DNA of 64,000 nt. It comes from Lachnospiraceae bacterium (GTDB lineage Bacteria; Bacillota; Clostridia; Lachnospirales; Lachnospiraceae). Of this stretch, positions 16,794 to 25,442 are shown piece by piece. The notes beneath the pieces are model-generated. The model was not told the DNA's origin. It was given only the letters and a program-made list of their open reading frames with translations, and made no database searches. The stretch covers positions 21,089 through 85,088 of the forward strand of contig JAAWCJ010000010.1 in the NCBI GenBank assembly GCA_022793195.1, written 5' to 3'. A program made the translations under genes and the position numbers. Numbering within the stretch: position 1 is the stretch's first letter; each line of letters begins with the position of its first letter.

Positions 16794-17584
16794 CGGATAC
16801 GATCTCTCCTTTCCCCTGTCTTTCCTTCTGCCTCCACTAAAACTGCCTCTGTGGGATCCCCGTCTTCCTTCTGGCGGCGAAGCAACAAAATACCACCGAT
16901 CAAAAGCACCAGCCCGGATGCGAACATGATGATAATATTCCGCAGGATATCTGCCTCATCACCAGTCTTTATGATCTTGTTTCCAGAACCGCCCCCTGAA
17001 CTTACAAGCTCTGTGGCAAAGTCCATCTGCAGCCTGGCAAGGGTATTCTGGTAATCATTCACCAAAGTCTCGCCGTCCAGGGCTACCTTTAACTTCACGA
17101 CGCCGGAATCTCCCTTTCCCATCCTGTCCAGATAAAAATAATCATCCAGGCTCTTTGTCGCCCCGTGGAGCCCCACGCCATTGATTCTGCCATCCCCTCC
17201 GAACTTTTCACTGGAATAAAGTGTCGTGGTCTCCCCCTTCGTATCTGTATAAGTCAGAAGATAATCATAAGCGCCGCCTGCGGCGTCCCCGGCATCCTCC
17301 AGGGACTGAAGCACCTGGTTCTTCATATACCAGTCTGCCTGGCCGTCAAAAGTATTTTTCAAGGTAATGGTTAATTCCACCGAATCCCCCGGCTGCATGG
17401 CCCCTATTTCATCACTCATACCACCTGTGGTGAAATTGTTTTCCATCTTCTTTCCGTCGAATGTCACCTGCCATCCGGCCTCTCCCTGCAGGTCTTCCGC
17501 CTGTGCCACAATATCCGGTATCGAGAGCCCAAGGATCAGAAGCAGCGCTGCCGCCAGGCTGAAGCTCTTCCACTTTTTCTTCAT
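16790..17584 (-). CDS. Secreted, C-terminally anchored protein of the SipW cluster
   Basis: A 264-residue protein with a signal peptide (SLAAALLLILGLSIPDIVAQA), a beta-rich body of about 180 residues (GDSVELTITLKNTFDGQADWY resembles the TasA/camelysin fold), then IIKTGDEADILRN, a hydrophobic helix and an arginine-rich tail. The KTGD piece resembles a degenerate sortase signal, so wall attachment is possible but membrane anchoring is as likely. GGAGGGCAGGG marks the start. It sits between a SipW-dependent protein and the MucBP-like protein, so it is probably an accessory or anchor subunit of the fibre. Confidence 0.65.
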   Translation of the reverse strand: MKKKWKSFSLAAALLLILGLSIPDIVAQAEDLQGEAGWQVTFDGKKMENNFTTGGMSDEIGAMQPGDSVELTITLKNTFDGQADWYMKNQVLQSLEDAGDAAGGAYDYLLTYTDTKGETTTLYSSEKFGGDGRINGVGLHGATKSLDDYFYLDRMGKGDSGVVKLKVALDGETLVNDYQNTLARLQMDFATELVSSGGGSGNKIIKTGDEADILRNIIIMFASGLVLLIGGILLLRRQKEDGDPTEAVLVEAEGKTGERRDRIR

Positions 17585-17599
17585 TTTCCCTGCCCTCCT

Positions 17600-17977
17600 T
17601 TACAAAATCCCAAGATCTTCGGCATCCACGCCCCATGCGCTTTTGATCGCGTCCTGGGCATTGTGGGTCTGTACCGCATCCACCTCTACATCCACGTGGA
17701 ATTCTACGCCGTCATACTTATAAACCGTGGTGATGACGTCCCCTTTTGTACCCTTCCCCCTGTTACTTCCTGTCTGCCATTCATTCTGATTATAATCCCG
17801 GCTGCTTACAACCTCCCCGTTTTCCAGAAGGCTTACGCCAATCTGGGAAACAGTAATCTCAGCCGTATAGTTTTCACTGTAATAGGTAAGCGCCGCCCTG
17901 GTACTTCCAACCGCGCTTCCCATAAGCAAAAGCACTGCCAGCACAAGCAGCAAATACGTGACTTTTTTCTTTCCCAT
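17600..17977 (-). CDS. SipW-dependent-type secreted protein, small
   Basis: A 125-residue protein with a SipW-style leader (YLLLVLAVLLLMGSAVGSTRAALTYYSENYTAEI), in which a Thr-Arg-Ala-Ala-hydrophobic-Tyr pattern follows the membrane segment. The mature part is about 95 residues with no anchor. The start codon overlaps the stop of the preceding gene, and the gene is two genes upstream of the SipW-side membrane proteins. It is presumably exported as a minor fibre component. Family assignment beyond the leader is uncertain. Confidence 0.65.
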   Translation of the reverse strand: MGKKKVTYLLLVLAVLLLMGSAVGSTRAALTYYSENYTAEITVSQIGVSLLENGEVVSSRDYNQNEWQTGSNRGKGTKGDVITTVYKYDGVEFHVDVEVDAVQTHNAQDAIKSAWGVDAEDLGIL

Positions 17978-18534
17978 CAGCTCTGCGCCCCCTCTCCCTG
18001 GCCGCCGGCAGTTTCCTGGTAATCCGTATAGACCGTATTCCAGTCGGCTGTCGGGTTTCCTGCCTCATCGTAGGCCACCGGCGTACACTCCTGAATCACC
18101 ACCACATTAAAACTGTCTTTGTCAAAGTTTTCCGGCAGATCTCCAATTTTTACGTCCAAAATCTCCGTACTCGCCCCCGCCGGAAGGATTGGCTCATAAT
18201 ACCAATATCCGTCTTCCTGCGAATAAGTCCAGAGATCCCCGCTTTCGCTCTTATCCTCATATGAAATATTCAGCTGCCCGCCATAAAACACCTTCACCCG
18301 TACAAAACAGTCATTGATCTGTGAAGTATTCGTAATGGAAACATGCTTTGTCATATTGCTTACATCTTCATGGATCTCCGTCTGCGCCCCCAGGTGCACC
18401 ACCTGGCTTCCACCTGCGGACACATAAGTGGTAAAATACGCTACCGCTCCCTGAAGCGTCAAAAACACAGTCATCCCCAAAGCTGCCGCCGACATTATCA
18501 ATACCTTTTTCTGCTCTTTTATATATTTCATCAT
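17977..18534 (-). CDS. TasA/camelysin-like SipW-dependent protein
   Basis: A 185-residue protein with leader VLIMSAAALGMTVFLTLQGAVAYFTTYVSAGG, where the AYFT-type boundary is typical of proteins cleaved by SipW (TasA, CalY). The body (VSITNTSQINDCFVRVKVFYGG) is beta-rich as in camelysin-like fibre subunits. Two tandem ATG codons follow GGAGCTGCAGCG. It is encoded in the same direction as SipW (15217-15795) and just downstream of the minor pilin, so it is a candidate fibre or matrix subunit. The catalytic camelysin activity is not expected. Confidence 0.72.
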   Translation of the reverse strand: MMKYIKEQKKVLIMSAAALGMTVFLTLQGAVAYFTTYVSAGGSQVVHLGAQTEIHEDVSNMTKHVSITNTSQINDCFVRVKVFYGGQLNISYEDKSESGDLWTYSQEDGYWYYEPILPAGASTEILDVKIGDLPENFDKDSFNVVVIQECTPVAYDEAGNPTADWNTVYTDYQETAGGQGEGAQS

Positions 18535-18549
18535 CGCTGCAGCTCCTTT

Positions 18550-19629
18550 CTATTCTTCAAGAGGCGTTGTGGGGTTCTCCCAAATCCATCCGCCGTCGCC
18601 GTCGGACTCAAAATGATTCGTCACACCGTATCCTCCCCGGTTTCCTCCGTCATAACGGTTGGTAAAAGTCACTGTCGCCTCTCCTGCCCCGGGCACTCCA
18701 TTTGATATGGCCGCGTCGGACCAGATAAGGGCCGTACTTTCATCAGGCCCCACAATCGTATAGCTGGCCCCGGAATAAACCTCCGTCACCGTCACATTCA
18801 GTCCCGCGGGAATCCCTTCCAGGGTAACCGTATTACTTCCGGCCGCCGTATAAGTCATGCTGGCCACTTCATCATATTTTGTAACTCCCAGTTTATCCAC
18901 ACCCACAATATGGAATACGAAAGTGGTCTGGCCCAGGGTTTCATTATAATTTTGCAGCCCCTTTACGATATGCAGCTTTCCAAACTGCGGCTCTGCCTCC
19001 GGTTTTAAGCCGATTTTCATATCATAAACCCATTCGTCACTTCCCTCTCCCGTCAAAGTATACTCACTGGCGGGAAGCGCCGTCAGATATGGAATAAACG
19101 TGTACAGAACCGTATAATCCGGGTTATAGGAAGCCTCAGGAACCACCAGGTATAACCCCGGCGTCAAGCCACCGATCACACCCTGGGCAGCCTCCGTACT
19201 TCCCTCCTGTTTTTTCACATCTACAGTCCCGGCTGCTTCCAGGGGGTCTTCCGCCCCTACCCTGATTTTCTCCGCTTCCTGCGCCAGCTTACGCCAGCGG
19301 TCTGCGGTATCCCCGTTATGCTCCGGGCTAAGGTCGCTAAAATCCATATTTTTAAAAGGTTCTGTCGGGTTGTACCGCTGGCCGGTTACGTCCACATCTG
19401 CCACCCGGTATACCGACACCGGGATCGTCATCTCATTAGAATCTTCCAGATATTCTTTATTCCCTTCATCCGTTTGGCCTATTTCCACAGATACCGTAAG
19501 GCTACAGTCGTCTTTGCCTATATCAATCCCACCGGCTGCCTGGGTCCGTATAAAATTCAGGCAGGGAAATACAAAGACTGCCGCCAGGGCCAGTATACAC
19601 CATCCTCTTACTTTTTTACTTATTTTCAA
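18550..19629 (-). CDS. Minor pilin-like secreted protein without sorting signal
   Basis: A 359-residue protein with a signal peptide (GWCILALAAVFVFPCLNFIRTQAAG) and pilin-type beta domains: a first domain (MTIPVSVYRVADVD...LTPGLYLVVPEASYN) resembling SpaA/basal pilin modules, and a second DUF5979-like module (FGKLHIVKGLQNYNETLGQTTFVFHI; TVTEVYSGASYTIVGP). It ends in PTTPLEE with no LPXTG motif or membrane helix. It starts with TTG after GGAGGGAAAGAA and overlaps the sortase stop (TTGA). It would be a fibre component held non-covalently, or it has lost its anchor. Confidence 0.68.
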   Translation of the reverse strand: MKISKKVRGWCILALAAVFVFPCLNFIRTQAAGGIDIGKDDCSLTVSVEIGQTDEGNKEYLEDSNEMTIPVSVYRVADVDVTGQRYNPTEPFKNMDFSDLSPEHNGDTADRWRKLAQEAEKIRVGAEDPLEAAGTVDVKKQEGSTEAAQGVIGGLTPGLYLVVPEASYNPDYTVLYTFIPYLTALPASEYTLTGEGSDEWVYDMKIGLKPEAEPQFGKLHIVKGLQNYNETLGQTTFVFHIVGVDKLGVTKYDEVASMTYTAAGSNTVTLEGIPAGLNVTVTEVYSGASYTIVGPDESTALIWSDAAISNGVPGAGEATVTFTNRYDGGNRGGYGVTNHFESDGDGGWIWENPTTPLEE

Positions 19630-20519
19630 TTCTTTCCCTCCTCGCTCTCTCCCTCTGTTTGCTTCCCTTTCTTTCTTCTCATAACGCGGCGCAAAATCAA
19701 AATCGCCAAAACCGTCACTCCAAGGCCAAGCAACAAATACAGCATATAGTAGTTTTGAATCGCCTGCACCATGGATTCCACAGGCGTGGATTCCAGCTCC
19801 CCGTCATAGGGAATCCTGTGGCCCCGCACCAGCAGGCGGTGGCTGTTGACGCCATAAGGGGTACAGGTAAACAGTGTCACATAATCCTGTCCCGAATCCA
19901 CCTGAAGGGCTTCTTCCAGCGTATCAAAATCATCTTTATCCACCATCGGCAGAACCTGATCCACCTCATATGCCAAATCTTCGTTCAAAATATGCAGATA
20001 AAACCTGTCTCCCCGTCCCAACTGGTCGATATCCGTAAAAAGCTTCGCACTGGGAAGTCCCCTGTGGGCAGACAGGACACTATGGTTACTTTCTCCGCCG
20101 ATGGGAAGCTTCGTACCGTTCATATGCCCGACTCCGGTGTCCAGCACCTCCTCAGCTGTCCCATGATAAATGGAGAGTTTTACGTTTATCTTGGGGATGG
20201 TAAGGTATCCCATGATACCGTCCCCGGTGACATTGAGCACATTCCAATACTCTGTCCCTTTTATGTCCTCTGCCCCGTCAATCCCAAATACATCTGCCAG
20301 TATTTTGTTTTGCGTAAAAGACCGGTTATAAGCTTCGGCAGCTTCCCAGGCTTCTTCAAAATCTTCCTCTTTCATCTGGCTCACTGCCGCATCGTAACCG
20401 GAAATGAGCTTTGACTGCCTGTAAGTGTTCCACTGGTCGGAAATCGTAGGGTACGCAAGAATTCCCAGGCCGGCGAGAAACAAAAGGACGATCAGGACTG
20501 TGGATATCTTCCTTTTCAT
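19626..20519 (-). CDS. Class C sortase
   Basis: A 297-residue transpeptidase with two membrane helices (near residues 5-25 and 250-275), a central catalytic domain with the histidine in LSAHRGLPSA, the active-site cysteine in VTLFTCTPYG and the arginine in NSHRLLVRGHR. These motifs, the lid-type N-terminal region and the C-terminal helix identify a pilus-polymerising class C sortase. It joins pilin subunits through LPXTG threonine-to-lysine bonds. Its ATG overlaps the stop of the preceding sortase, so the two are coupled. The substrate is the backbone pilin encoded at 21598-23226. Confidence 0.9.
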   Translation of the reverse strand: MKRKISTVLIVLLFLAGLGILAYPTISDQWNTYRQSKLISGYDAAVSQMKEEDFEEAWEAAEAYNRSFTQNKILADVFGIDGAEDIKGTEYWNVLNVTGDGIMGYLTIPKINVKLSIYHGTAEEVLDTGVGHMNGTKLPIGGESNHSVLSAHRGLPSAKLFTDIDQLGRGDRFYLHILNEDLAYEVDQVLPMVDKDDFDTLEEALQVDSGQDYVTLFTCTPYGVNSHRLLVRGHRIPYDGELESTPVESMVQAIQNYYMLYLLLGLGVTVLAILILRRVMRRKKGKQTEGESEEGKN

Positions 20520-21502
20520 GGTTTCATTTCCTCCTGGCTTTCCTCTTCCGGTTTCTCTTTCAATTCCTCTTCCGGCTCCATATCCTCCGGCAGCGTTTCT
20601 TCAGCCGCCTCCCCAGTTTCCGGCCGGTCATCTCCTGAAATTTCCCCGGCCTTCTTCAATGACAGCTTCTTTTCTCTCCTGTACAGGAAAAAGCTGAATA
20701 CCCCGGTAATCACAATCCCCACAACCACCCATAAAAGATAATTGGTATGCAGGCTCATATTGCTGAGAGGCACCTTTTCGTCCGCAACTTCCTCCGGCAC
20801 ATAAGGCACCCTGTGGCCCCGTACCATCAGACGGTGGCTGTTGACCCCATAAGGGGTACAAGTCATAAGGGTCGCCAGGTCTTCCTTGTATCCCACCTCC
20901 AGAACCTTCGTGTCTTCCGGCTCCACCACGGAAATCAAATCAACCTCATAACAAAGCGTCTCATTCAAAATATGAAGAAGAAAATGGTCGCCTTCTTCCA
21001 TTTTATCTAAATCCGTAAACAATGCCGCGCTGGGCAGCCCTCTGTGGGCAGAAATCACAGTATGGGTACTCTCCCCGCCCACCGGAAGGGAACTTCCCTC
21101 CAGATGGCCCGCCGCCATTTCCAACAGTTCTTCCCTGGTAGTATGGAAAATTGGAAGCGTAATCCCTATTTTGGGAATCTCCACTGTCCCCATCACGCCG
21201 TTTCCGGCAATATTCAGGCAGGACATATACGCTTCGTCTTCCTCCGCAGCCTCAGCATCCGCAAAAGAATCCGGCAGGATACTTGGCAAAAGGGCATTAT
21301 TATAATCCACCGCCAACTTCCACTCCGCTTCATAGTCAATGATTCCCGCCGCCTCTTTATCGGCCACTGCCTCATCAAACTCATTCAGAAGCTGTTTCTG
21401 TCTGTAATTATTCCACTGATTTGCCACAAATGGATACAGCAGCAGGGACAATCCGGCTAAAAATAAAAGGACTATTAAAATTTTACCTGCTTTTCTTTTC
21501 AT
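20516..21502 (-). CDS. Class C sortase (second copy)
   Basis: A 328-residue class C sortase related to its neighbour, with the histidine in ISAHRGLPSA, the cysteine in ATLMTCTPYG and NSHRLMVRGHRVPY. A membrane helix starts the protein, another lies near residue 240, and a long acidic Glu/Pro-rich tail of about 60 residues (TGEAAEETLPEDMEPEEE) follows. The start at 21502 is chosen for AAGGAGAGTCCGG. The tandem arrangement suggests division of labour: one sortase for backbone polymerisation and the other for tip or basal subunits (inference). Confidence 0.88.
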   Translation of the reverse strand: MKRKAGKILIVLLFLAGLSLLLYPFVANQWNNYRQKQLLNEFDEAVADKEAAGIIDYEAEWKLAVDYNNALLPSILPDSFADAEAAEEDEAYMSCLNIAGNGVMGTVEIPKIGITLPIFHTTREELLEMAAGHLEGSSLPVGGESTHTVISAHRGLPSAALFTDLDKMEEGDHFLLHILNETLCYEVDLISVVEPEDTKVLEVGYKEDLATLMTCTPYGVNSHRLMVRGHRVPYVPEEVADEKVPLSNMSLHTNYLLWVVVGIVITGVFSFFLYRREKKLSLKKAGEISGDDRPETGEAAEETLPEDMEPEEELKEKPEEESQEEMKP

Positions 21503-21547
21503 CCGGACTCTCCTTGCTGTTGTATGTTCTTTCAATATTGCGGAGAT

Positions 21548-21587
21548 CATCCGCGGCCCTGTTTCGTATCCCGAAGGGCCGCGGATG
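21548..21587 (-). terminator. Strong hairpin between backbone pilin and sortase genes
   Basis: A perfect 12-bp GC-rich stem (CATCCGCGGCCC with its complement) follows the pilin stop codon. No T tract follows it, so it more probably lowers read-through or stabilises the pilin mRNA 3' end, letting pilin exceed sortase. Confidence 0.55.
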
Positions 21588-21597
21588 GCCTTAAAAT

Positions 21598-23226
21598 TTA
21601 TTTACTTACTTTTGCAGATTTTCTGCGGCTTGCGAAGAATAATCCTGCCGCAACCACCATGATCAGGCAGCCTGCAACAGTAAAGATTGTTGTACCGATA
21701 CCACCGGTGGAAGGAAGGGCGGAAAGTCTGGTATTCTGAATCTTAATTGCTTCTTCAACCGCTTCATTTCCATAGTCGTCCAGCGCCCCGGTTGCAACAT
21801 CAATCACTGTTCCTGTTTCGCCATATGTCACTGTATAATCCTTGGTTTTGTTTGTCACATTATCTGTAACATGTACCTTATAAGTAATGTCTTCCCCTGC
21901 ATAGTTTTCCGGTTTGTCAAATTCAAAGGTAATCCTGTAAACCGTGTCATTGATGGAATACTTATCGGGAGCCGCCGTCTCCTTCAGGTAATATACCTTA
22001 TCCGTATCGCCATCCAGGCCCTTAAATTTAATCTCACCATCTTCTTCCGTCGTATATTCACCGACTTTGTTTGCCTTTACATTTGCCGTCTCATCGTTGG
22101 GATCCCATACGATTGTTTCCGTTCCTGCCGCGTCGGCAAGGTACAGGCTGAAAACTGCATCCTGAAGGGCTTCATCCTTTTCATCTACTTTGTCAAAAAT
22201 CCCATGGATGGCAAAAGAGAATACATACTCTTTATCTGTCTTGTCATCTGTCTCCCCAGGTTCTGTTGAGAACTCCAGTTTTGCCTCATTTTCTCCTACT
22301 TTGACAACTGCCGCATCCGTAACCTCAGCCGCATAGGTGATCTCAACGGCGCGCGCTGTGGTATCCTTACCTGCAAGTCCATGAATATAATCCGCTGTAA
22401 AGGCAACTGTAAAAGATGCGTTCTCATCATATGTCAGTTCGTATTCTACATCCTTAGTAAGGGTGGTTCCCCCCACTTTCACCACAGGCTCACCTGTATA
22501 TTTCAGACCATTGACAATGGTATCGCTGATTGTAAACACAGGATTCTCATAATAAGTCTTATCATAGGAAGGCATCGTGCTTGTGATGGTGAAGGGTACT
22601 TCATCCCCTACTTTCACCTTTGTATCTGTTGCGGGGTTATCCAGATCCTTGGTAAGTTTGATTTCGCTTGATTTTGCAAAAGCATCCGTTGTCTCCAGGG
22701 TCCAGTTCTTATTTGCATCCACACTGCCTGCCGTAAGCTCGTTGGAGGTTCCGCTTCCCTCCACCGTATAGTAAACACTGACTACCATCGGATTGTAAAC
22801 TTTTGTCGGGTTGTTTTCCGGCGGCGTCACAAGGATCATCCAGGTTCCGGCTGTCAGTTTCGTCTCATTGGGGGTAAAAGCTACGCTTTCCAGGCCTGCA
22901 GGATTCTTCGCCAGCTCTGTGATCATGGCGCTTGTGAGTCCCTGGACTACAGCCTCGTCCCCCGCGCCGGTAAATGTCACTTTCTGGCCTGCGTTCGCCA
23001 TTCCCTTTGCCCAGACATAGCCGGTAAAACCGCCGTCATTGGGCGCATAGGTGGCGTCAATAATCTGGTAGGCCGTATAAGTAGCGCCCGCTTCCACATT
23101 TGTGATATCCACTGTTTTTGAATCTGTGTCCTTCGGTAATGCCGGGGCCGCGGACGCCACAATAGACATCCCCAGTACCATCGCCATTGCAAGCAGCAAG
23201 GCAAACCATTTCTTCATGCTTTTCAT
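21598..23226 (-). CDS. LPXTG backbone pilin (SpaH/EbpB-like isopeptide-forming)
   Basis: A 542-residue major pilin: signal peptide (ALLLAMAMVLGMSIVASAAPA), Ig-like beta domains, a pilin-lysine region DAFAKSSEIKLTK before the second domain, a C-terminal SpaA-like domain with E-box-like YYLKETAAPDKY, then the sorting signal LPSTGG followed by a membrane helix and a lysine-rich tail. Subunits are linked by class C sortase between the threonine of LPSTG and the pilin lysine. The next two genes are class C sortases. GGAGAATGAG precedes the ATG. It is the structural core of the fibre locus. Confidence 0.92.
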   Translation of the reverse strand: MKSMKKWFALLLAMAMVLGMSIVASAAPALPKDTDSKTVDITNVEAGATYTAYQIIDATYAPNDGGFTGYVWAKGMANAGQKVTFTGAGDEAVVQGLTSAMITELAKNPAGLESVAFTPNETKLTAGTWMILVTPPENNPTKVYNPMVVSVYYTVEGSGTSNELTAGSVDANKNWTLETTDAFAKSSEIKLTKDLDNPATDTKVKVGDEVPFTITSTMPSYDKTYYENPVFTISDTIVNGLKYTGEPVVKVGGTTLTKDVEYELTYDENASFTVAFTADYIHGLAGKDTTARAVEITYAAEVTDAAVVKVGENEAKLEFSTEPGETDDKTDKEYVFSFAIHGIFDKVDEKDEALQDAVFSLYLADAAGTETIVWDPNDETANVKANKVGEYTTEEDGEIKFKGLDGDTDKVYYLKETAAPDKYSINDTVYRITFEFDKPENYAGEDITYKVHVTDNVTNKTKDYTVTYGETGTVIDVATGALDDYGNEAVEEAIKIQNTRLSALPSTGGIGTTIFTVAGCLIMVVAAGLFFASRRKSAKVSK

Positions 23227-23348
23227 CTCATTCTCCTTTTCTTTTTATCATTTTTCTTGGTTTCATATGCATGACACATTATTTGTGGTGGTGCATTTTC
23301 CCACCCTGTTTTGTGCGGTACAGGAACCGCCAGGTATTGTCTCATTTT

Positions 23349-25442
23349 TTAACTTCCCGACACCTCCCTGCACTTACTTTTATATAAGATCAGCGCGGCT
23401 GCAAACATCAGCAGTACACCGCCAATCGAATACCAGTAGATTCCGCGTCCGCCTGCCTCTGGCAGCGCGTACAGCTTTTCATTCCTGATCTTCAGGATAA
23501 TCTCTTTACCGTCCTCGGCGCCGACGCCCGCCATACTGCCCCCCGGCCCTTTAAGGGCTACGGTTCCGTCCGTCTTCAGCGTAAAGCCCACAGGCTCCCG
23601 CAAAAGCGAATGTCCTTCCGGGGATTTAATTTCTGTGATGGTGTAGTCGCCGGGAATCAAGTTACAAATCGTCAGGCTTCCGTTTCCGTCCACACTTAAA
23701 TCTGTCTTTGCGTCAGGATTGCTGCTGCCTCCTGCAGGAACCAGCATCCATTTCTGGGCCGGGCTTTCATTTGCATCCCACAGATGGATGGTCCCATTCT
23801 CACTGACGCTTCCTCCGCTTAAATCCATACGCCATGTACTAGTATTTCCAGCCCTACTAGGGCAAATATAGGAACCTCCACCGCCGGAAGTCACATACCA
23901 TAGCTGGTTTTCATTGGGAGTCGTGTTACTCCAGACATGGATTTTGGCTCCCTGAGCCAGACGTCCTTCATCCAGATCCAGCCATTTCCCAGAACCTATA
24001 TTGAAGAAACTGTAAAGGCCATCTCCACGGTCTGTGATTTCAAATAACTGCATATCACTGCCAGTTCTTCTTTGAAGGACAGGCAAGGCGCCGTCCCAGG
24101 TTCCGTTGACTCCCACCACATAATCGGAATTGCCTGCAAACGCAATGTAATATTTTCCCTCCAGAGCCGGCTCCTCTTCCTCAAGTAATGTATAGCCCTT
24201 CCCCTCTTCATAAGTAAATGAAAGTGTCCTGCCACCGCCATCCCGGATGGTAAAGGCCGCGCCTGACAAAGGATTCTCTCCATTGGCGCCCGTTTTCTGA
24301 ATCTTCATCACCGTATCAGGGTAAAATCCACAGTCATGGTATTTGGATTCATACAGGGAAACAGACATTTTCTCAGCTTCCGGCATTTCCAGGTTCAAAA
24401 TCAACGTTTTCTGCAGTTTCTCGTCACCGTCATATACGGCAGCCCCATCCGAATCCAGGGTGTCGTCTGTGCCGCTGTCCCTTTTTGTCACATTCAGCTC
24501 TGTGATTTTTGTCTCAGTTCCGTCTGTAAAACGTACGGCAAAAGTTCCTGCCGGAAGGTCTATAAAACGGTAACGCCCCTGCTCATAAGAAGTAACTTTG
24601 CTGCTGTCCTTTGCCCGGACACTGACCTGTTTTCCCGTTTCAATTATGATCTTGTTCTCTTCCTTCGTCGTATCTGTGCCGGGATAGTAAACATTCTCAT
24701 AAGAGCTTTCTTCCTCCGGGTCTTTTCCTTCTATCAGTTTTAGCAGCTCTACTTTGACACCGGAAATCCTGGTTTCTGTCTGCGGATCACCCTGTATCCC
24801 ATCCCGGTCATAATCCATCCATGTGAGTCCCTCCAAAGTACGCCTCAACGTGGGCGTCTCCGTAGTGGTAGTGGTATCACCGTTGGAAAGCCGATTGACA
24901 AAATAGTTGGTTCCTGTCCTGTTCCCTTCCGACTCTCCCGGATTCAGTTTAATTTGTAAATCCACATATACGCTCTTACCAGGTTCCAAAGCTCCCAGCA
25001 CGGCCCAGGCCACCGGATACGGCTGCTCTTTACTGGCCCCGTCTGCCTCTGTCGGTATCGCAATGGTCCCATCCGGGCTGACCGGCGCTTCCTTCCAGGT
25101 TTCTATTTCTGTTACCGGTACATCCTTCGCTGTCTTATTTTGATACCCTGTATCAAAGGTATAATAAATTTTAATCCTGTTTACATCACATTTTGTGGCA
25201 TCCAGCTTCCATTTGGCAAAACTATAAGTACCGGTGAAATCACTTCCGCTCACCCCATTCATGGGCATCGTATCCATCAGCGCCACCGAAACCCCGGTTT
25301 TTGCATTATTATTGAAATAAACAACGTAATCAATGGCTCCGTCTTCGTCCACTACTTTCTGCTTCGTATATTTGGCGAAAGAGCTGGCGCTGCCGCGGGT
25401 AACGGTAATCCCGGCCTTTGCATGTTTCTCCTCCGTACTCAT
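23349..25442 (-). CDS. Pilus tip adhesin, C-terminal part after frameshift
   Basis: This frame has no ribosome site at its first ATG and is the natural continuation of the gene at 25439-29590: upstream of that ATG it reads GPIYYSAEIGVKGNPEKDI and on, matching the expected domain. It holds an SdrD_B-like domain (LEGLTWMDYDRDGIQG), a SpaA-type domain start (MKIQKTGANGENPLSGAAF) interrupted by a ricin-type beta-trefoil lectin (QxW-like NQLWYV and AQKWMLV), the SpaA end (LIPGDYTITEIKSPEGH), and a sorting signal LPEAGG, helix and positive tail. It would place a sugar-binding lectin at the pilus tip. Confidence 0.8.
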   Translation of the reverse strand: MSTEEKHAKAGITVTRGSASSFAKYTKQKVVDEDGAIDYVVYFNNNAKTGVSVALMDTMPMNGVSGSDFTGTYSFAKWKLDATKCDVNRIKIYYTFDTGYQNKTAKDVPVTEIETWKEAPVSPDGTIAIPTEADGASKEQPYPVAWAVLGALEPGKSVYVDLQIKLNPGESEGNRTGTNYFVNRLSNGDTTTTTETPTLRRTLEGLTWMDYDRDGIQGDPQTETRISGVKVELLKLIEGKDPEEESSYENVYYPGTDTTKEENKIIIETGKQVSVRAKDSSKVTSYEQGRYRFIDLPAGTFAVRFTDGTETKITELNVTKRDSGTDDTLDSDGAAVYDGDEKLQKTLILNLEMPEAEKMSVSLYESKYHDCGFYPDTVMKIQKTGANGENPLSGAAFTIRDGGGRTLSFTYEEGKGYTLLEEEEPALEGKYYIAFAGNSDYVVGVNGTWDGALPVLQRRTGSDMQLFEITDRGDGLYSFFNIGSGKWLDLDEGRLAQGAKIHVWSNTTPNENQLWYVTSGGGGSYICPSRAGNTSTWRMDLSGGSVSENGTIHLWDANESPAQKWMLVPAGGSSNPDAKTDLSVDGNGSLTICNLIPGDYTITEIKSPEGHSLLREPVGFTLKTDGTVALKGPGGSMAGVGAEDGKEIILKIRNEKLYALPEAGGRGIYWYSIGGVLLMFAAALILYKSKCREVSGS

